A stretch of 64,000 nt of DNA from Paraburkholderia sp. FT54 (GCF_031585635.1 NZ_CP134196.1:496001-560000), one strand, 5' to 3'; counted from the stretch's first letter, positions 9,401 to 18,241 are shown. The notes: generated from the letters alone by a model not told the origin. Numbers and translations are program-made.

Positions 9401-11194
9401 ATGATGACCACCTATATTGCGCCATTGCGCGACATGCATTTCGTGATGAACGAGTTGGCCGGGCTCGACGCTTTATCGTCGCTACCGGGCTGTGAGGACG
9501 CGACGCCGGAACTCGCCGGCGCCGTGCTCGAGGAGGCCGCAAAGTTCGCCACGGAAGTGCTTGCGCCGCTCAATAAGACCGGCGACGAGCAGGGCGCGCG
9601 CCTGAGCCGCGATGGCGTCATCGCGGCAGACGGCTTCGGGGCGGCCTATCAGCAATTCGTCGAAGGAGGCTGGAACGGGCTCAGTGGCGATCCTGACTAC
9701 GGCGGCCAGGGTCTGCCGGAACTGCTGCATGCGGCAACCGTGGAGATGTGGAATTCCGCCAACATGTCGTTCGCCCTGTGCCCGCTGTTGACGGCGGGCG
9801 CCACCGAGGCATTGCGACTGCACGGCTCACAGGAACTCAAGGCCGGCTACTTGCCGAACCTCATTGGCGGCGAGTGGACCGGCACGATGAACCTGACCGA
9901 ATCGCAAGCCGGTTCGGACCTTGCGGCCGTTCGTGCGAAAGCCGTTCCTGAGAGAGATCACTACCGCCTGTATGGCCAGAAGATCTTCATCACGTGGGGC
10001 GACCATGACATGACCGGCAACGTCATCCATCTCGTGCTGGCGCGCACGCCCGACGCGCCCGAAGGCGTGCGCGGCATTTCACTTTTTCTGGTGCCCAAGT
10101 TCCTCGTGAACGCCGACGGCTCGTTGGGACAACGCAACGATGTTCACTGTGTGTCTCTCGAACATAAGCTCGGCATTCACGCGAGTCCGACCTGCGTGAT
10201 GAGTTTCGGCGATCAGGACGGCGCGATCGGCTATCTGGTCGGCCAGGAAAACAAGGGACTCGCGCATATGTTCACGATGATGAACGAGGCCCGCCAGAAG
10301 GTCGGCATTCAAGGACTCGCGATGGCCGAGCGCGCGTATCAACAGGCGCGTGAATACGCGAAAGAGCGGATTCAGGGCAAGCCGGCCGCAAGCAAGTCGA
10401 GCACTGCCGTGGCGATCATTCAGCATCCGGACGTGCGGCGCATGTTGCTGACCATGAAGGCTCAGGTGGAGGCGATGCGAGGGTTCGCCTACGTGATGGC
10501 GGCGAACGCGGACTACGCGCACCGGCATCCCGACGCGACGGAACGCAACCGCTATCAGACCCGTGTCGATCTGCTGATACCGGTGCTGAAGGGCTGGTGC
10601 ACTGAAGTGGGTCAGGAGATCGCGTCGCTCGGCGTGCAGGTGCACGGCGGAATGGGCTTCATCGAAGAGACCGGCGCGTGCCAGTACCTGCGCGACGCCC
10701 GCATTTCAACGATCTACGAGGGCACGACGGGCATCCAGGCAGCGGACCTTGTGGGCCGCAAGCTTGCCATGGACCAGGGGGCGGCAATGGCTGAGCTGAT
10801 TGCGCAGATGCGCCAGCTAACGGCTGAACTGGACCGAAGCGCGGATACGCGCCTTGTTCCGGTCGGAACCGCGGTGGCCGCCGGCGTGCAGGCGCTGGAG
10901 GAGGCCACCGCGTGGATGCTTCGAGCCCTGGCGAAAGACGTGGACGAAGCATTGGCCAGTTCGTTCGACTATCTGATGCTCACCGGCTATGTGTGCGGTG
11001 GATGGCAGATGGCGCGCGCCGCGCTGGCCGCGTCGAAAAAAAGCGCTGCGGGCGAAGATCCGGACTTCCACGAGGCGAAGCTCGCAACGGTACGGTTCTA
11101 CGCCGACAAGATACTGCCCAAAGCGAACTCGCATCTGGAGATGATCCGCTCAGGCGCGTCCAGCGCGACGGACATCGCTGTCGAACAATTCTGA
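9401..11194 (+). CDS. Acyl-CoA dehydrogenase, long C-terminal-extension type (DmdC-like)
   Basis: 597 residues, much longer than the first dehydrogenase; the extra C-terminal domain is typical of the group that includes 3-methylmercaptopropionyl-CoA dehydrogenase DmdC and many unassigned paralogues. Motifs: MNLTESQAGSDLAAV in the FAD domain, GVQVHGGMGFIEETG, and STIYEGTTGIQ with the catalytic Glu at about residue 440. It starts 12 bp after etfA. Two ATGs lie together (9401 and 9404); AGGAG spacing slightly favours 9404. The DmdC name describes the subfamily only; a sulfur substrate is not implied. It provides a second oxidation in the same operon. Confidence 0.9.
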   Translation: MMTTYIAPLRDMHFVMNELAGLDALSSLPGCEDATPELAGAVLEEAAKFATEVLAPLNKTGDEQGARLSRDGVIAADGFGAAYQQFVEGGWNGLSGDPDYGGQGLPELLHAATVEMWNSANMSFALCPLLTAGATEALRLHGSQELKAGYLPNLIGGEWTGTMNLTESQAGSDLAAVRAKAVPERDHYRLYGQKIFITWGDHDMTGNVIHLVLARTPDAPEGVRGISLFLVPKFLVNADGSLGQRNDVHCVSLEHKLGIHASPTCVMSFGDQDGAIGYLVGQENKGLAHMFTMMNEARQKVGIQGLAMAERAYQQAREYAKERIQGKPAASKSSTAVAIIQHPDVRRMLLTMKAQVEAMRGFAYVMAANADYAHRHPDATERNRYQTRVDLLIPVLKGWCTEVGQEIASLGVQVHGGMGFIEETGACQYLRDARISTIYEGTTGIQAADLVGRKLAMDQGAAMAELIAQMRQLTAELDRSADTRLVPVGTAVAAGVQALEEATAWMLRALAKDVDEALASSFDYLMLTGYVCGGWQMARAALAASKKSAAGEDPDFHEAKLATVRFYADKILPKANSHLEMIRSGASSATDIAVEQF

Positions 11195-11270
11195 GCCGGG
11201 TTTTCAAACGAGTCGACAGAACAACAAGTCCATATCAGTTCGTCATGCAAAATATAAAATGGAGGAAAAG

Positions 11271-12026
11271 GTGAAGAAAGTCAGGTATCTGCCCTTGTTG
11301 ACGGGGGTAATGTGCGCCGGCGCACTGGCCCAGAGTGCGGGCAGTTTCATTGCGACAGGCGGCGCCACATGGATCGACTATGGCATGTCGTCGGCAACGC
11401 CATTGCAAAGCACTTCGGCGGCCGGCACCTTTACCTCATCAGGGACGACTGGCCAGATACACAATACCTGGACGGTCGAGACGGCGTTCACCTATTTCAT
11501 CACGGACAACATCGCGATCGATCTGGCTACCGGCGTGCCGCCAAAGCTCAAGCTCTACGCCCAGGGCACGGTGACGCCGTTCGGCCCCGGCGGTCCGTCC
11601 CTCGGGCTGGGCAATCTGCAACCGCTCGCGACGACCAGAGCGTGGCCGCCAATTCTGTTCCTCAAGTACTACTTTGGCGCGGCGCAGGCGAAAGTGCGTC
11701 CCTTCCTCGGCGTGGGTGTCAACTACACGTGGTATACGTCGGTCCAGCTCAATCCGACATTCAATGGTGCGTTGCACACGGTCGCGGGGCCAGGAGGGGA
11801 CGTCAAGGCATCGCTGAGCCCGTCGTGGAATCCTGCATTCAACGCGGGCGTCTCCTATAACTTAAGCAAGAACTGGTACGCCACGGCATCCGTGACGTAT
11901 ATGCCGCTCAAGACGAACGCGACCATCACTGCCGTCGCGGCCAACGGACAAACCGTGCTGACCAACAGGACGCGTATTACCGCCAATCCGTGGATCGGTT
12001 TCGTGGGGATCGGATATCGGTTCTAG
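11271..12026 (+). CDS. OmpW/AlkL-family outer membrane protein
   Basis: 251 residues from a GTG start. The N-terminus MKKVRYLPLLTGVMCAGALA is a signal peptide, with probable cleavage after ALA. The mature part shows OmpW features: ETAFTYFITDNIAIDLATG, ILFLKYYFG, RPFLGVGVNYTWY, and a final beta strand ending in GIGYRF with terminal Phe, as expected for an outer-membrane barrel. The family forms eight-stranded barrels that pass hydrophobic molecules (AlkL for alkanes). The GTG is chosen because GGAGG lies 5 nt upstream; an ATG at 11259 overlaps that site and would spoil the signal. Suggests the operon's substrate is hydrophobic. Confidence 0.88.
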   Translation: MKKVRYLPLLTGVMCAGALAQSAGSFIATGGATWIDYGMSSATPLQSTSAAGTFTSSGTTGQIHNTWTVETAFTYFITDNIAIDLATGVPPKLKLYAQGTVTPFGPGGPSLGLGNLQPLATTRAWPPILFLKYYFGAAQAKVRPFLGVGVNYTWYTSVQLNPTFNGALHTVAGPGGDVKASLSPSWNPAFNAGVSYNLSKNWYATASVTYMPLKTNATITAVAANGQTVLTNRTRITANPWIGFVGIGYRF

Positions 12027-12082
12027 CTGAATTGTTCAGTGATGCCCTCTTCGGTGCAAGGGCGTACAACCAGGAGAGAAAC

Positions 12083-12910
12083 ATGCTGGTCACTCGATAC
12101 CTGGCGAACGACCTGTTCGCCGGCAAGACCGTTTTCGTCACAGGCGGCAGCAGCGGCATCAATCTCGGCGTGGCGAAGAACTTCGCGGCCTTGGGCGCCC
12201 AAGTCGCCATCTGCGGCCGCACCCAGGAAAAGCTGGACACGGCTGCAACGGAACTGCGCGCACTCGGCGCCACGGTCTGCCCCATCGTTGCCGACGTGCG
12301 CGATTTCGCCGCGCTGGAGGCGGCTTTCGCCATGAGCAGAGCGGAACTGGGTCCCATGGACGTGCTGGTCTGCGGCGCAGCCGGCAATTTTCTGGTCCCG
12401 GCGGAGAAGCTCTCCCCGAACGGCTTCAAGACGGTTATCGACATCGATCTGCTTGGAGCCTTCAACGCGTCACGAGCGGCCTTCGAGCAGTTGAAGGAGA
12501 CGCAGGGCGTCATCATCTATATTTCCGCGGGCATGGCGTACATGCCGCACGCCTTCCAGGTGCATGTGGGCGCCGCCAAGGCGGGCATCGATATGTTGAT
12601 GAGAAACCTGGCGCTGGAGTGGGGGCGCTATGGTATTCGCACGAATAGCATCGTCCCCGGACCCATCGAGGGAACCGAAGGCATGAAGCGGCTGTGGAGC
12701 GCGGAGCGACACGAAGACTTCGTCAACGCCATTCCGCTGCGGCGCATGGGCACGGTGGACGACATTGGCCAGAGCGCGGTGTTTCTCGCTTCGCCGCTCG
12801 CTTCCTACATTTCCGGCTGTGTAGTCGTTTGCGATGGCGGCCAGAACCTGGCCGGTTCAGCGCTGTTCAACATGGGCGCGGAGCAGATGCTGCGTGCTCA
12901 GGTGAGGTGA
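12083..12910 (+). CDS. SDR family oxidoreductase, 2,4-dienoyl-CoA reductase-like
   Basis: 275 residues. The cofactor motif VTGGSSGINLG replaces the classic GxxxGIG. The active-site region, FQVHVGAAKAG followed by IVPGPIEGTEG, matches the dienoyl-CoA/peroxisomal enoyl-CoA reductase branch of SDRs (HACAAKAG and PGPI.GTEG in relatives) rather than the plain YxxxK type. Such enzymes reduce 2,4-dienoyl-CoA with NADPH during oxidation of unsaturated acyl chains. CAGGAGAG precedes ATG 12083; the frame stays open to 11990. Last gene of the operon, 56 bp after OmpW. A small GCCGTC-GTC-GACGGC hairpin at 12943-12957 may end the transcript, though no T-run follows. Confidence 0.82.
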   Translation: MLVTRYLANDLFAGKTVFVTGGSSGINLGVAKNFAALGAQVAICGRTQEKLDTAATELRALGATVCPIVADVRDFAALEAAFAMSRAELGPMDVLVCGAAGNFLVPAEKLSPNGFKTVIDIDLLGAFNASRAAFEQLKETQGVIIYISAGMAYMPHAFQVHVGAAKAGIDMLMRNLALEWGRYGIRTNSIVPGPIEGTEGMKRLWSAERHEDFVNAIPLRRMGTVDDIGQSAVFLASPLASYISGCVVVCDGGQNLAGSALFNMGAEQMLRAQVR

Positions 12911-13134
12911 AATGGCGGTGGACTTCAGAACGCGCAGCGTCAGCCGTCGTCGACGGCATTGCCACTGTGGAGATTGGTTTGAAAAGGCTTAAGTAGATTG
13001 AGTGGCAAATCCTCAGTAAGCGAATCCTAAACACAATAGTATGACTATCAGTTAGCTACCGAACATACGGGTCGTAAGCACAGTGCAATGTTTCCTGGAT
13101 CAGCTTCAAAAAACATCGACAAAAGAGAGAGATC

Positions 13135-14175
13135 ATGGCCGCGAAAAAGAGGGCTGCGCAGGCTAGTGCAGTGGCTGACGTCGACTATGTGCTGACTGTG
13201 CGTGCGAGGGACGAAGCGGGAGCATTTCATCCGGAAGTCGGGAAACCGTCGTATCTGATCATTGACGGCGATAAGAATATAGAAGACGGTACGCCATTGG
13301 ACGATCCCGATGACTGGTGTCAGCGTGTCATTGCAGATGGATCCTGGAAGAACGGAGATGAACAGCGAGGGGATATCCTGTTTTTCGTCCATGGTTACAA
13401 CGTGGATGAAGGCGAGATTCTTGAGAGACATCGCAGAATAAAGAGAGACCTGAGAAGTTTCGGATATCGAGGAACCGTTGTCTCTTTCGATTGGCCCAGC
13501 GATAACAAGGCGCTGGCCTATTGGGAAGATCGACACCGCGCAGTAGCTACGGCGTTGGCACTCGTCGATGCGGGTATCAAGTTGCTTTCTGCAAAGCAGA
13601 CGCCCACCTGTCCGGTCAACATTCATGTCATTGCGCACTCGACGGGGGCCTATGTTGTTCGTGAGGCGTTTTGCGACGCGGACAATACAGCCTTGCCGAA
13701 TCAGAGCTGGCTCGTGAGCCAACTCGTATTCATTGCCGGGGACGTTTCCGCGGATAGCATGACTGCAAGTGATCCTGGTTTTGCATCCGTCTACCGTCAC
13801 TGTGTACGGTTGACAAATTACTCGAACCGTTACGACCTGGCCCTCGACATTTCGAATGTGAAGCGAGTTGGCATTGCGCCGCGCGTCGGTCGGATCGGCC
13901 TGCCAGACGGTATTCCGCAAAAGGCTGTGAACGTTGACTGTTCAGACTACTACCAGAGTCTTGCATCATCGAAAGCCATGCAAAAGACAGATCAACCTTA
14001 CCAGCCGCCATTTCTGGGCTTCCAATCCCATACCTGGTTTTTCGGAAACCGCGTGTTCACCGAGGACCTGTTCCACGTGATCATTGGGACAGACCGATTC
14101 GTTTCACCGCTACGCGCACTGATTGGATCTCAGCTTGTACTGCAAAACGGCTCAGCGCCTGATACTCATCATTGA
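13135..14175 (+). CDS. DUF900-type alpha/beta hydrolase
   Basis: 346 residues. FFVHGYNV (the oxyanion/His-Gly strand) and the nucleophile elbow IAHSTGAY (family form AHSMG) identify an alpha/beta hydrolase of the DUF900 group; VSFDWPSDNKALAYWEDR between them is also characteristic. A family function is not established; lipase-like or esterase-like activity is likely. No signal peptide or membrane segment is seen. Base composition is visibly lower in GC and codon use differs from the genes on either side, and the region upstream (12911-13134) is also AT-richer, suggesting acquisition by transfer. AGAGAGAG precedes the ATG. Confidence 0.75.
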   Translation: MAAKKRAAQASAVADVDYVLTVRARDEAGAFHPEVGKPSYLIIDGDKNIEDGTPLDDPDDWCQRVIADGSWKNGDEQRGDILFFVHGYNVDEGEILERHRRIKRDLRSFGYRGTVVSFDWPSDNKALAYWEDRHRAVATALALVDAGIKLLSAKQTPTCPVNIHVIAHSTGAYVVREAFCDADNTALPNQSWLVSQLVFIAGDVSADSMTASDPGFASVYRHCVRLTNYSNRYDLALDISNVKRVGIAPRVGRIGLPDGIPQKAVNVDCSDYYQSLASSKAMQKTDQPYQPPFLGFQSHTWFFGNRVFTEDLFHVIIGTDRFVSPLRALIGSQLVLQNGSAPDTHH

Positions 14176-14253
14176 AGCGGTGGGATGTGTTTGGGAGCAC
14201 ATAGCGTTCGACCTCAGCGACTCTGTGGCTCCTAACGCGATATAACAAGCGAT

Positions 14254-14814
14254 ATGAGAAACCGTACACGGTTAGTCACGGCCATATCGGCCCTGCTTGT
14301 CGCCATTGCGTTGCTCTTTATCCCATTGCCGCAGCGGCTCGGGCTCGACACGCGCATCGTTACGGTTGCGTCGATTCAACGCCCCGCCACAGCCGTGTTC
14401 GACTATGTCACGACGCCGGCTCACTGGCCAGCCTGGCATCCGTCATCGCTCGCGGTCAGCGGCTCGGTCGACCATCCACTCAATCTGGGCGAGCAGGTGA
14501 CGGAGGAATTCCGTGTAGCGGGCAGGCGCGGCCGCGTTGTGTGGACGGTCGCTGAACGGGAGCCTCCGGCCAGGTGGACGATAGAAGGAAAGATTGATGG
14601 CAAACCGGCTGGCACCGTCACTTATTCGCTGACATCGACTGCGGGCGGAACTCGCTTCGAGCGTGACTTCACTTATCGCGCGCCGTCGTTGTGGTTCGCG
14701 CTATTCAACTGGCTTGTGCTGCGCGCGCGGATTCAATCGGAATCCGATACGGCGGTTTCGCGACTCAAGGGCATTCTGGAAGCGGCGCCGCAGGCTTCGC
14801 GTGCTGGTCGTTGA
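14254..14814 (+). CDS. SRPBCC family protein with N-terminal membrane anchor
   Basis: 186 residues. A hydrophobic segment at about 8-26 (ALLVAIALLFIPL) is followed by a START/polyketide-cyclase-like fold: VASIQRPATAVFDYVTTPAHWPAWHPSS-type opening, then VVWTVAEREPP and a C-terminal helix. SRPBCC proteins bind hydrophobic ligands; no catalytic residue can be assigned. The gene ends 22 bp before the convergent LysR gene. The Shine-Dalgarno is weak (AACAAGCGAT). Function unknown; ligand binding at the periplasmic membrane face is an inference. Confidence 0.7.
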   Translation: MRNRTRLVTAISALLVAIALLFIPLPQRLGLDTRIVTVASIQRPATAVFDYVTTPAHWPAWHPSSLAVSGSVDHPLNLGEQVTEEFRVAGRRGRVVWTVAEREPPARWTIEGKIDGKPAGTVTYSLTSTAGGTRFERDFTYRAPSLWFALFNWLVLRARIQSESDTAVSRLKGILEAAPQASRAGR

Positions 14815-14836
14815 GACAGTTGGCTGGACAGATGAC

Positions 14837-15796
14837 TCACGCCTTGCGGCCCGCTCTCTTTTTTTGGTCGTAAAGCACAGCGCCAGTTTCAACCGGAATG
14901 AACGGAGCCTGAAAATGGTCGATCAGAAAATCGATGAATGCCCGGGCGCGTGCCGTCTGGTTCCGGTGGCTGGGATAGTAGACAAACAGGTCGGCCGACG
15001 GCAGCACCGTATCGGGCAAAACCAGTTTTAGCCGCCCGCTTTGAACGTACTTCGCCAGATCCCATTCTGAACGAATCAGAATCCCATGTCCGTCGAGCGC
15101 CCACTTCAGCACAATATCGCCATCGTTGCTTGAAAGCGCGCCTTTGACCTTCAGCGCTTCAGTGTGGTCCCCCTGCATATACCGCCACACGCCATAGGCA
15201 TCGTCGTTCTGGCGATGAACGATGCAGCGATGCCGAACCAGATCCTCCACGCGCTCCGGTGTCCCAAATCGTTCAAGGTATTTCGGCGAGGCGCAAAGAA
15301 AACGCCGATTGCTCATGATGCGCCGGGCGCTGAGCCGGCTGTCGGGGAGCGTTCCAAAGCGGATTGCCATATCGAACGCTTCCTCGACCAGGTCGATGGG
15401 CCGGTCGGTTACTTCAAACTGGATCTCCACATTGGGAAAGCGCTTCGCGAATTCGGACACAAGCGGCGCGATGGTCGTGCGCCCAAAGCCGAGTGTCGCA
15501 TTGACACGCAACAGTCCTTGAGGATCGGAACGAGCCCCGGATATCTCATCCTCCATCTGCCGGACTTGGCCGACGATCTGTGTCGCGTAGCGCAGGTAAG
15601 TCTCGCCCTCAGGAGTCAGGCTGACACTCCGCGTTGTCCTGTTGACTAGCCGCGCCCCGAGTTTTTGTTCCATTAGCCCCAGGCGTTTGGTCGCGGCCGG
15701 TGGGGTGAGATCGAGCGCCCGAGCCGCCCCCGACAAGCTTTTGAGTCTGGCGACGAGGATGAAAAACTCGAAATCGGATGCCGAATCAGTTGACAC
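14837..15796 (-). CDS. LysR-family transcriptional regulator (divergent from D-tartrate dehydratase)
   Basis: 319 residues. N-terminal winged HTH at about 6-65 (FILVARLKSLSGAARALDLTP with TKRLGLMEQKLGARLVNRTTR) and a LysR substrate domain behind it (LLRVNATLGFGRTTIAPLVSEF). Divergently transcribed from the gene at 15926 with 129 bp between the starts, the usual LysR arrangement for control of the neighbouring enzyme in response to its substrate. Clear paralogue in style to the regulator at 50708 (both show the LRV..LGFG block). Tartrate as effector is an inference from the neighbour. Confidence 0.9.
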   Translation of the reverse strand: MSTDSASDFEFFILVARLKSLSGAARALDLTPPAATKRLGLMEQKLGARLVNRTTRSVSLTPEGETYLRYATQIVGQVRQMEDEISGARSDPQGLLRVNATLGFGRTTIAPLVSEFAKRFPNVEIQFEVTDRPIDLVEEAFDMAIRFGTLPDSRLSARRIMSNRRFLCASPKYLERFGTPERVEDLVRHRCIVHRQNDDAYGVWRYMQGDHTEALKVKGALSSNDGDIVLKWALDGHGILIRSEWDLAKYVQSGRLKLVLPDTVLPSADLFVYYPSHRNQTARARAFIDFLIDHFQAPFIPVETGAVLYDQKKRAGRKA

Positions 15797-15925
15797 GTTG
15801 GTTGTTCACCTAAAGTAAAAAATTAAATGAATCTAAGCGAATTCTAATCCCTCGTTTCGCGGATAAGCTAGTTTCCATTGCAGCCAGACGCATGCGATAC
15901 GTGCTCAAACTCAGGAGATACCGTC
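15797..15925. promoter_or_regulatory. Divergent LysR / tartrate dehydratase promoter region
   Basis: 129 bp, notably AT-rich in the middle (about 15800-15860) relative to flanks, as expected for overlapping divergent promoters with a LysR site. A-tract TAAAAAATTAAATG and the stretch GAATCTAAGCGAATTC are candidates for the recognition half-sites, but no single T-N11-A box stands out. CAGGAGA at 15912-15918 is the ribosome site for the GTG start at 15926. Confidence 0.4.
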
Positions 15926-17092
15926 GTGAGAATCGTTGAAATCCGCGAAAAGACCGTTCCGATCAGTTCCCCCATCCGTAATGCCTACATTGACTTCCGC
16001 AAGATGACGCTGAGTCTCGTCGCCGTGGTGACGGATGTCATCCGGGACGGCAAACCGGTGGTGGGTTACGGCTTCAATTCCAACGGCCGCTACGGCCAGG
16101 GCAAGCTGATGCGCGAGCGCTTCATTCCGCGCATTCTCGAAGCCGACCCCGCCACGCTCGTGAACGATGCGGGCGACAACCTCGATCCGCACAAGATCTG
16201 GGCGACCATGTTCACGAACGAAAAGCCGGGCGGCCACGGCGAGCGCTCGGTCGCGATCGGTACGATCGACATGGCGATCTGGGACGCGGTGGCGAAGATC
16301 GAAGGCAAGCCGCTGTTCCAGCTGCTGGCCGACCGTTACGGCAATGGCCAGCCCGACCGCAAGGTTTTCGTATACGCGGCGGGCGGTTATTACTACCCGG
16401 GCCAGGACCACGGGAAGCTGAAAGACGAAATGCGCAGCTATCTCGACCGCGGCTATACGGTCGTGAAGAAGAAGATCGGCGGCGCTTCGCTCGATGAAGA
16501 TCTGCGCCGCATCGACTCGATCCTGAGCGTGCTGGGCGATGGACAGAAACTCGCGGTCGACGCCAATGGCCGCTTCGACCTCGACACGGCGATCCAGTAC
16601 GCGAAGGCGTTGTCGCAATACGACCTGTTCTGGTACGAAGAGCCGGGCGACCCGCTCGACTTCGAATTGCAGGCGACGCTGCGCAACTACTACGACAAGC
16701 CGATGGCGACGGGTGAGGATCTGTTCTCGATGCAGGACGCCCGCAACCTGATCCGCTATGGCGGCATGCGTCCGGACCGCGACTGGCTGCAGTTCGACTG
16801 CGCACTGAGCTACGGCCTCGTCGAGTACCTGCGCACGCTCGACATGCTGCATCAGCACGGCTGGTCGCCGAGCCGCTGCGTTCCGCACGGCGGCCATCAG
16901 ATGTCGCTGAACATCGCGGCCGGACTTGGCCTGGGCGGTAACGAATCCTATCCGGACCTGTTCCAGCCTTACGGTGGCTTCCCCGACGGCGTGAAGGTGG
17001 AAAACGGCTTCATCACGATGCCCGATCTGCCCGGCATCGGCTTCGAAGGCAAAGCCGATCTCTTCGCCGAGATGCAAAAGCTGTCCGCATAA
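15926..17092 (+). CDS. tarD: D(-)-tartrate dehydratase, enolase superfamily (mandelate racemase group)
   Basis: 388 residues from GTG 15926, one fewer than the characterised Bradyrhizobium enzyme as I recall it. The catalytic block VVKKKIGGASLDED places lysines at 181-183; the metal ligands are Asp212 in VDANGRFD, Glu in WYEEPGDPLD and Glu in TGEDLFS; the C-terminal PHGGHQMSLN carries the general-base His (about 321). All residues expected for D-tartrate dehydration to oxaloacetate are present. The GTG start is picked because CAGGAGA lies 7 nt upstream; an in-frame ATG at 15878 has no site. Divergent LysR next door. The substrate call rests on family knowledge and residue spacing. Confidence 0.85.
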   Translation: MRIVEIREKTVPISSPIRNAYIDFRKMTLSLVAVVTDVIRDGKPVVGYGFNSNGRYGQGKLMRERFIPRILEADPATLVNDAGDNLDPHKIWATMFTNEKPGGHGERSVAIGTIDMAIWDAVAKIEGKPLFQLLADRYGNGQPDRKVFVYAAGGYYYPGQDHGKLKDEMRSYLDRGYTVVKKKIGGASLDEDLRRIDSILSVLGDGQKLAVDANGRFDLDTAIQYAKALSQYDLFWYEEPGDPLDFELQATLRNYYDKPMATGEDLFSMQDARNLIRYGGMRPDRDWLQFDCALSYGLVEYLRTLDMLHQHGWSPSRCVPHGGHQMSLNIAAGLGLGGNESYPDLFQPYGGFPDGVKVENGFITMPDLPGIGFEGKADLFAEMQKLSA

Positions 17093-17109
17093 GCCGTCTA
17101 GCGGCAAAA

Positions 17110-17135
17110 CGCGCCGACAAAAAAGTGTCGGCGCG
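17110..17135. terminator. Convergent intrinsic terminator hairpin
   Basis: Perfect 10-bp stem CGCGCCGACA / TGTCGGCGCG with a 6-nt loop (AAAAAG), 18 bp after the tartrate dehydratase stop and 124 bp beyond the stop of the LysR gene on the other strand. Read on the minus strand the stem is followed by TTTT, so it should terminate the LysR transcript best; on the plus strand only a weak tail follows. Confidence 0.75.
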
Positions 17136-17258
17136 GCGTTCATATAAATATAAAAACGGACGCTGGTGAAATCAGTCCGTTCCCGTCGCAGCGGTAGATC
17201 CCGCTGCGGCGGCTCGACCTGACTATCAACCAGGGATGCCGGGGCGTCCTCGATACCG

Positions 17259-18188
17259 TCAGGCAGGTTCGTGCAGGATCGACGAATCGAATGGCGCCAT
17301 TCTGCGCAGCGCGAGACGAAAGTCGCGTGCGATCGACGAAAGCGCGGCATCGCGCCGGCGAATCAGACCGATGGTTCGTGCGACTGTCGGATCCACCAGT
17401 GGCCGGATCGCGATGCGCGCGTGCGCATCGCGTGGCGCCGCGCAACGCGGAATGATGGAGATGCCGAGCCCCGCTTCAACGAGCCCCAATGACGTGGTCA
17501 GATGCTCGATCTCGATCAGCCGGTCGGGGCGCCAGTCGATATCCCTGAGCGCGGCGTCGAGCATGCGCCGGTTTCCGCTCGACGTGCCCGAGACGATCAG
17601 CGGCCATGGCCGCAACTCCGGCCACGTCACATGTTCACTCGCGGCGAGCGGATGATCCGCGGGACATGCCAGCACGTACGGATCGACAAGCAGTTCGTCG
17701 ATGGCAAGCTCAGGCGATTCGTTCACGAGAAACGCAATGCCAAACTCCGCCTCGCCGATCGCGACACGTTGCACGACCGTCGCGAGGTTAGCCTCGATCA
17801 GCCTGAGCCGTACTTCGGGACGCCGCTTGTGATAACTGCCGACGATTTTCGGCAGCATGAATTTGGCGACCGTTGGAATGCACGCGATCGTTAATTGACC
17901 AGTGCGGATACGTGTCGCTTCGCTCACGAGTTCGAGCGATGCATCGAGTTCACGCAACACACCCTGCGCGCGCGGCAACAGCAATTCGCCGGCACTGGTG
18001 AGGGCGACGGTGCGCGTGGTGCGTTCGAACAGCGTGGCGTCGAGCGCTTCCTCGAGTCGTTTGATGCGTCGCGTCAAAGCGGAAGCGGACAGGTTCAGTT
18101 CGATCGCCGCATCGTTGAACGAGGCGTGCGACGCGACCGCGACGAAAGCCCGCAATGCGTCGAGATCGACACCCGGAAAACGGTTCAT
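17259..18188 (-). CDS. LysR-family transcriptional regulator (divergent from PrpD cluster)
   Basis: 309 residues from ATG 18188 (MNRFPGVDLDAL); the frame extends to 18230 but the longer N-terminus (MIIIASHARV) lacks the family pattern. The HTH is clear: FVAVASHASFNDAAIELNLSASALTRRIKRLEEALDATLF in shortened view, then a type 2 periplasmic-binding effector domain. Divergent from the first MmgE/PrpD gene with 145 bp between starts; a long inverted repeat (18206-18241) sits in that gap. Probably senses a polycarboxylate and controls the genes to 28162 (inference). Confidence 0.9.
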   Translation of the reverse strand: MNRFPGVDLDALRAFVAVASHASFNDAAIELNLSASALTRRIKRLEEALDATLFERTTRTVALTSAGELLLPRAQGVLRELDASLELVSEATRIRTGQLTIACIPTVAKFMLPKIVGSYHKRRPEVRLRLIEANLATVVQRVAIGEAEFGIAFLVNESPELAIDELLVDPYVLACPADHPLAASEHVTWPELRPWPLIVSGTSSGNRRMLDAALRDIDWRPDRLIEIEHLTTSLGLVEAGLGISIIPRCAAPRDAHARIAIRPLVDPTVARTIGLIRRRDAALSSIARDFRLALRRMAPFDSSILHEPA

Positions 18189-18205
18189 CTGCACCCCGCT
18201 GACTC

Positions 18206-18241
18206 TTGCATGTGACGCAATAATAATCACGTCGCGTGCAA
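18206..18241. promoter_or_regulatory. Inverted repeat, candidate LysR operator
   Basis: Arms TTGCATGTGACG (18206-18217) and CGTCGCGTGCAA (18230-18241) are complementary at 10 of 12 positions, separated by a 12-nt AT-rich spacer. It lies 18 bp from the LysR start and 92 bp from the divergent PrpD start, where a LysR autoregulatory/activation site is expected. Confidence 0.5.

Noticed and set aside
9401..11194. Calling the long acyl-CoA dehydrogenase a DMSP-pathway DmdC
   Set aside because: No DMSP demethylase, DmdB or DmdD homologue nearby; the extended family covers many substrates.
11990..12082. Upstream extension of the SDR frame overlapping the OmpW gene
   Set aside because: No ribosome site and no SDR similarity; CAGGAGAG before 12083 is decisive.
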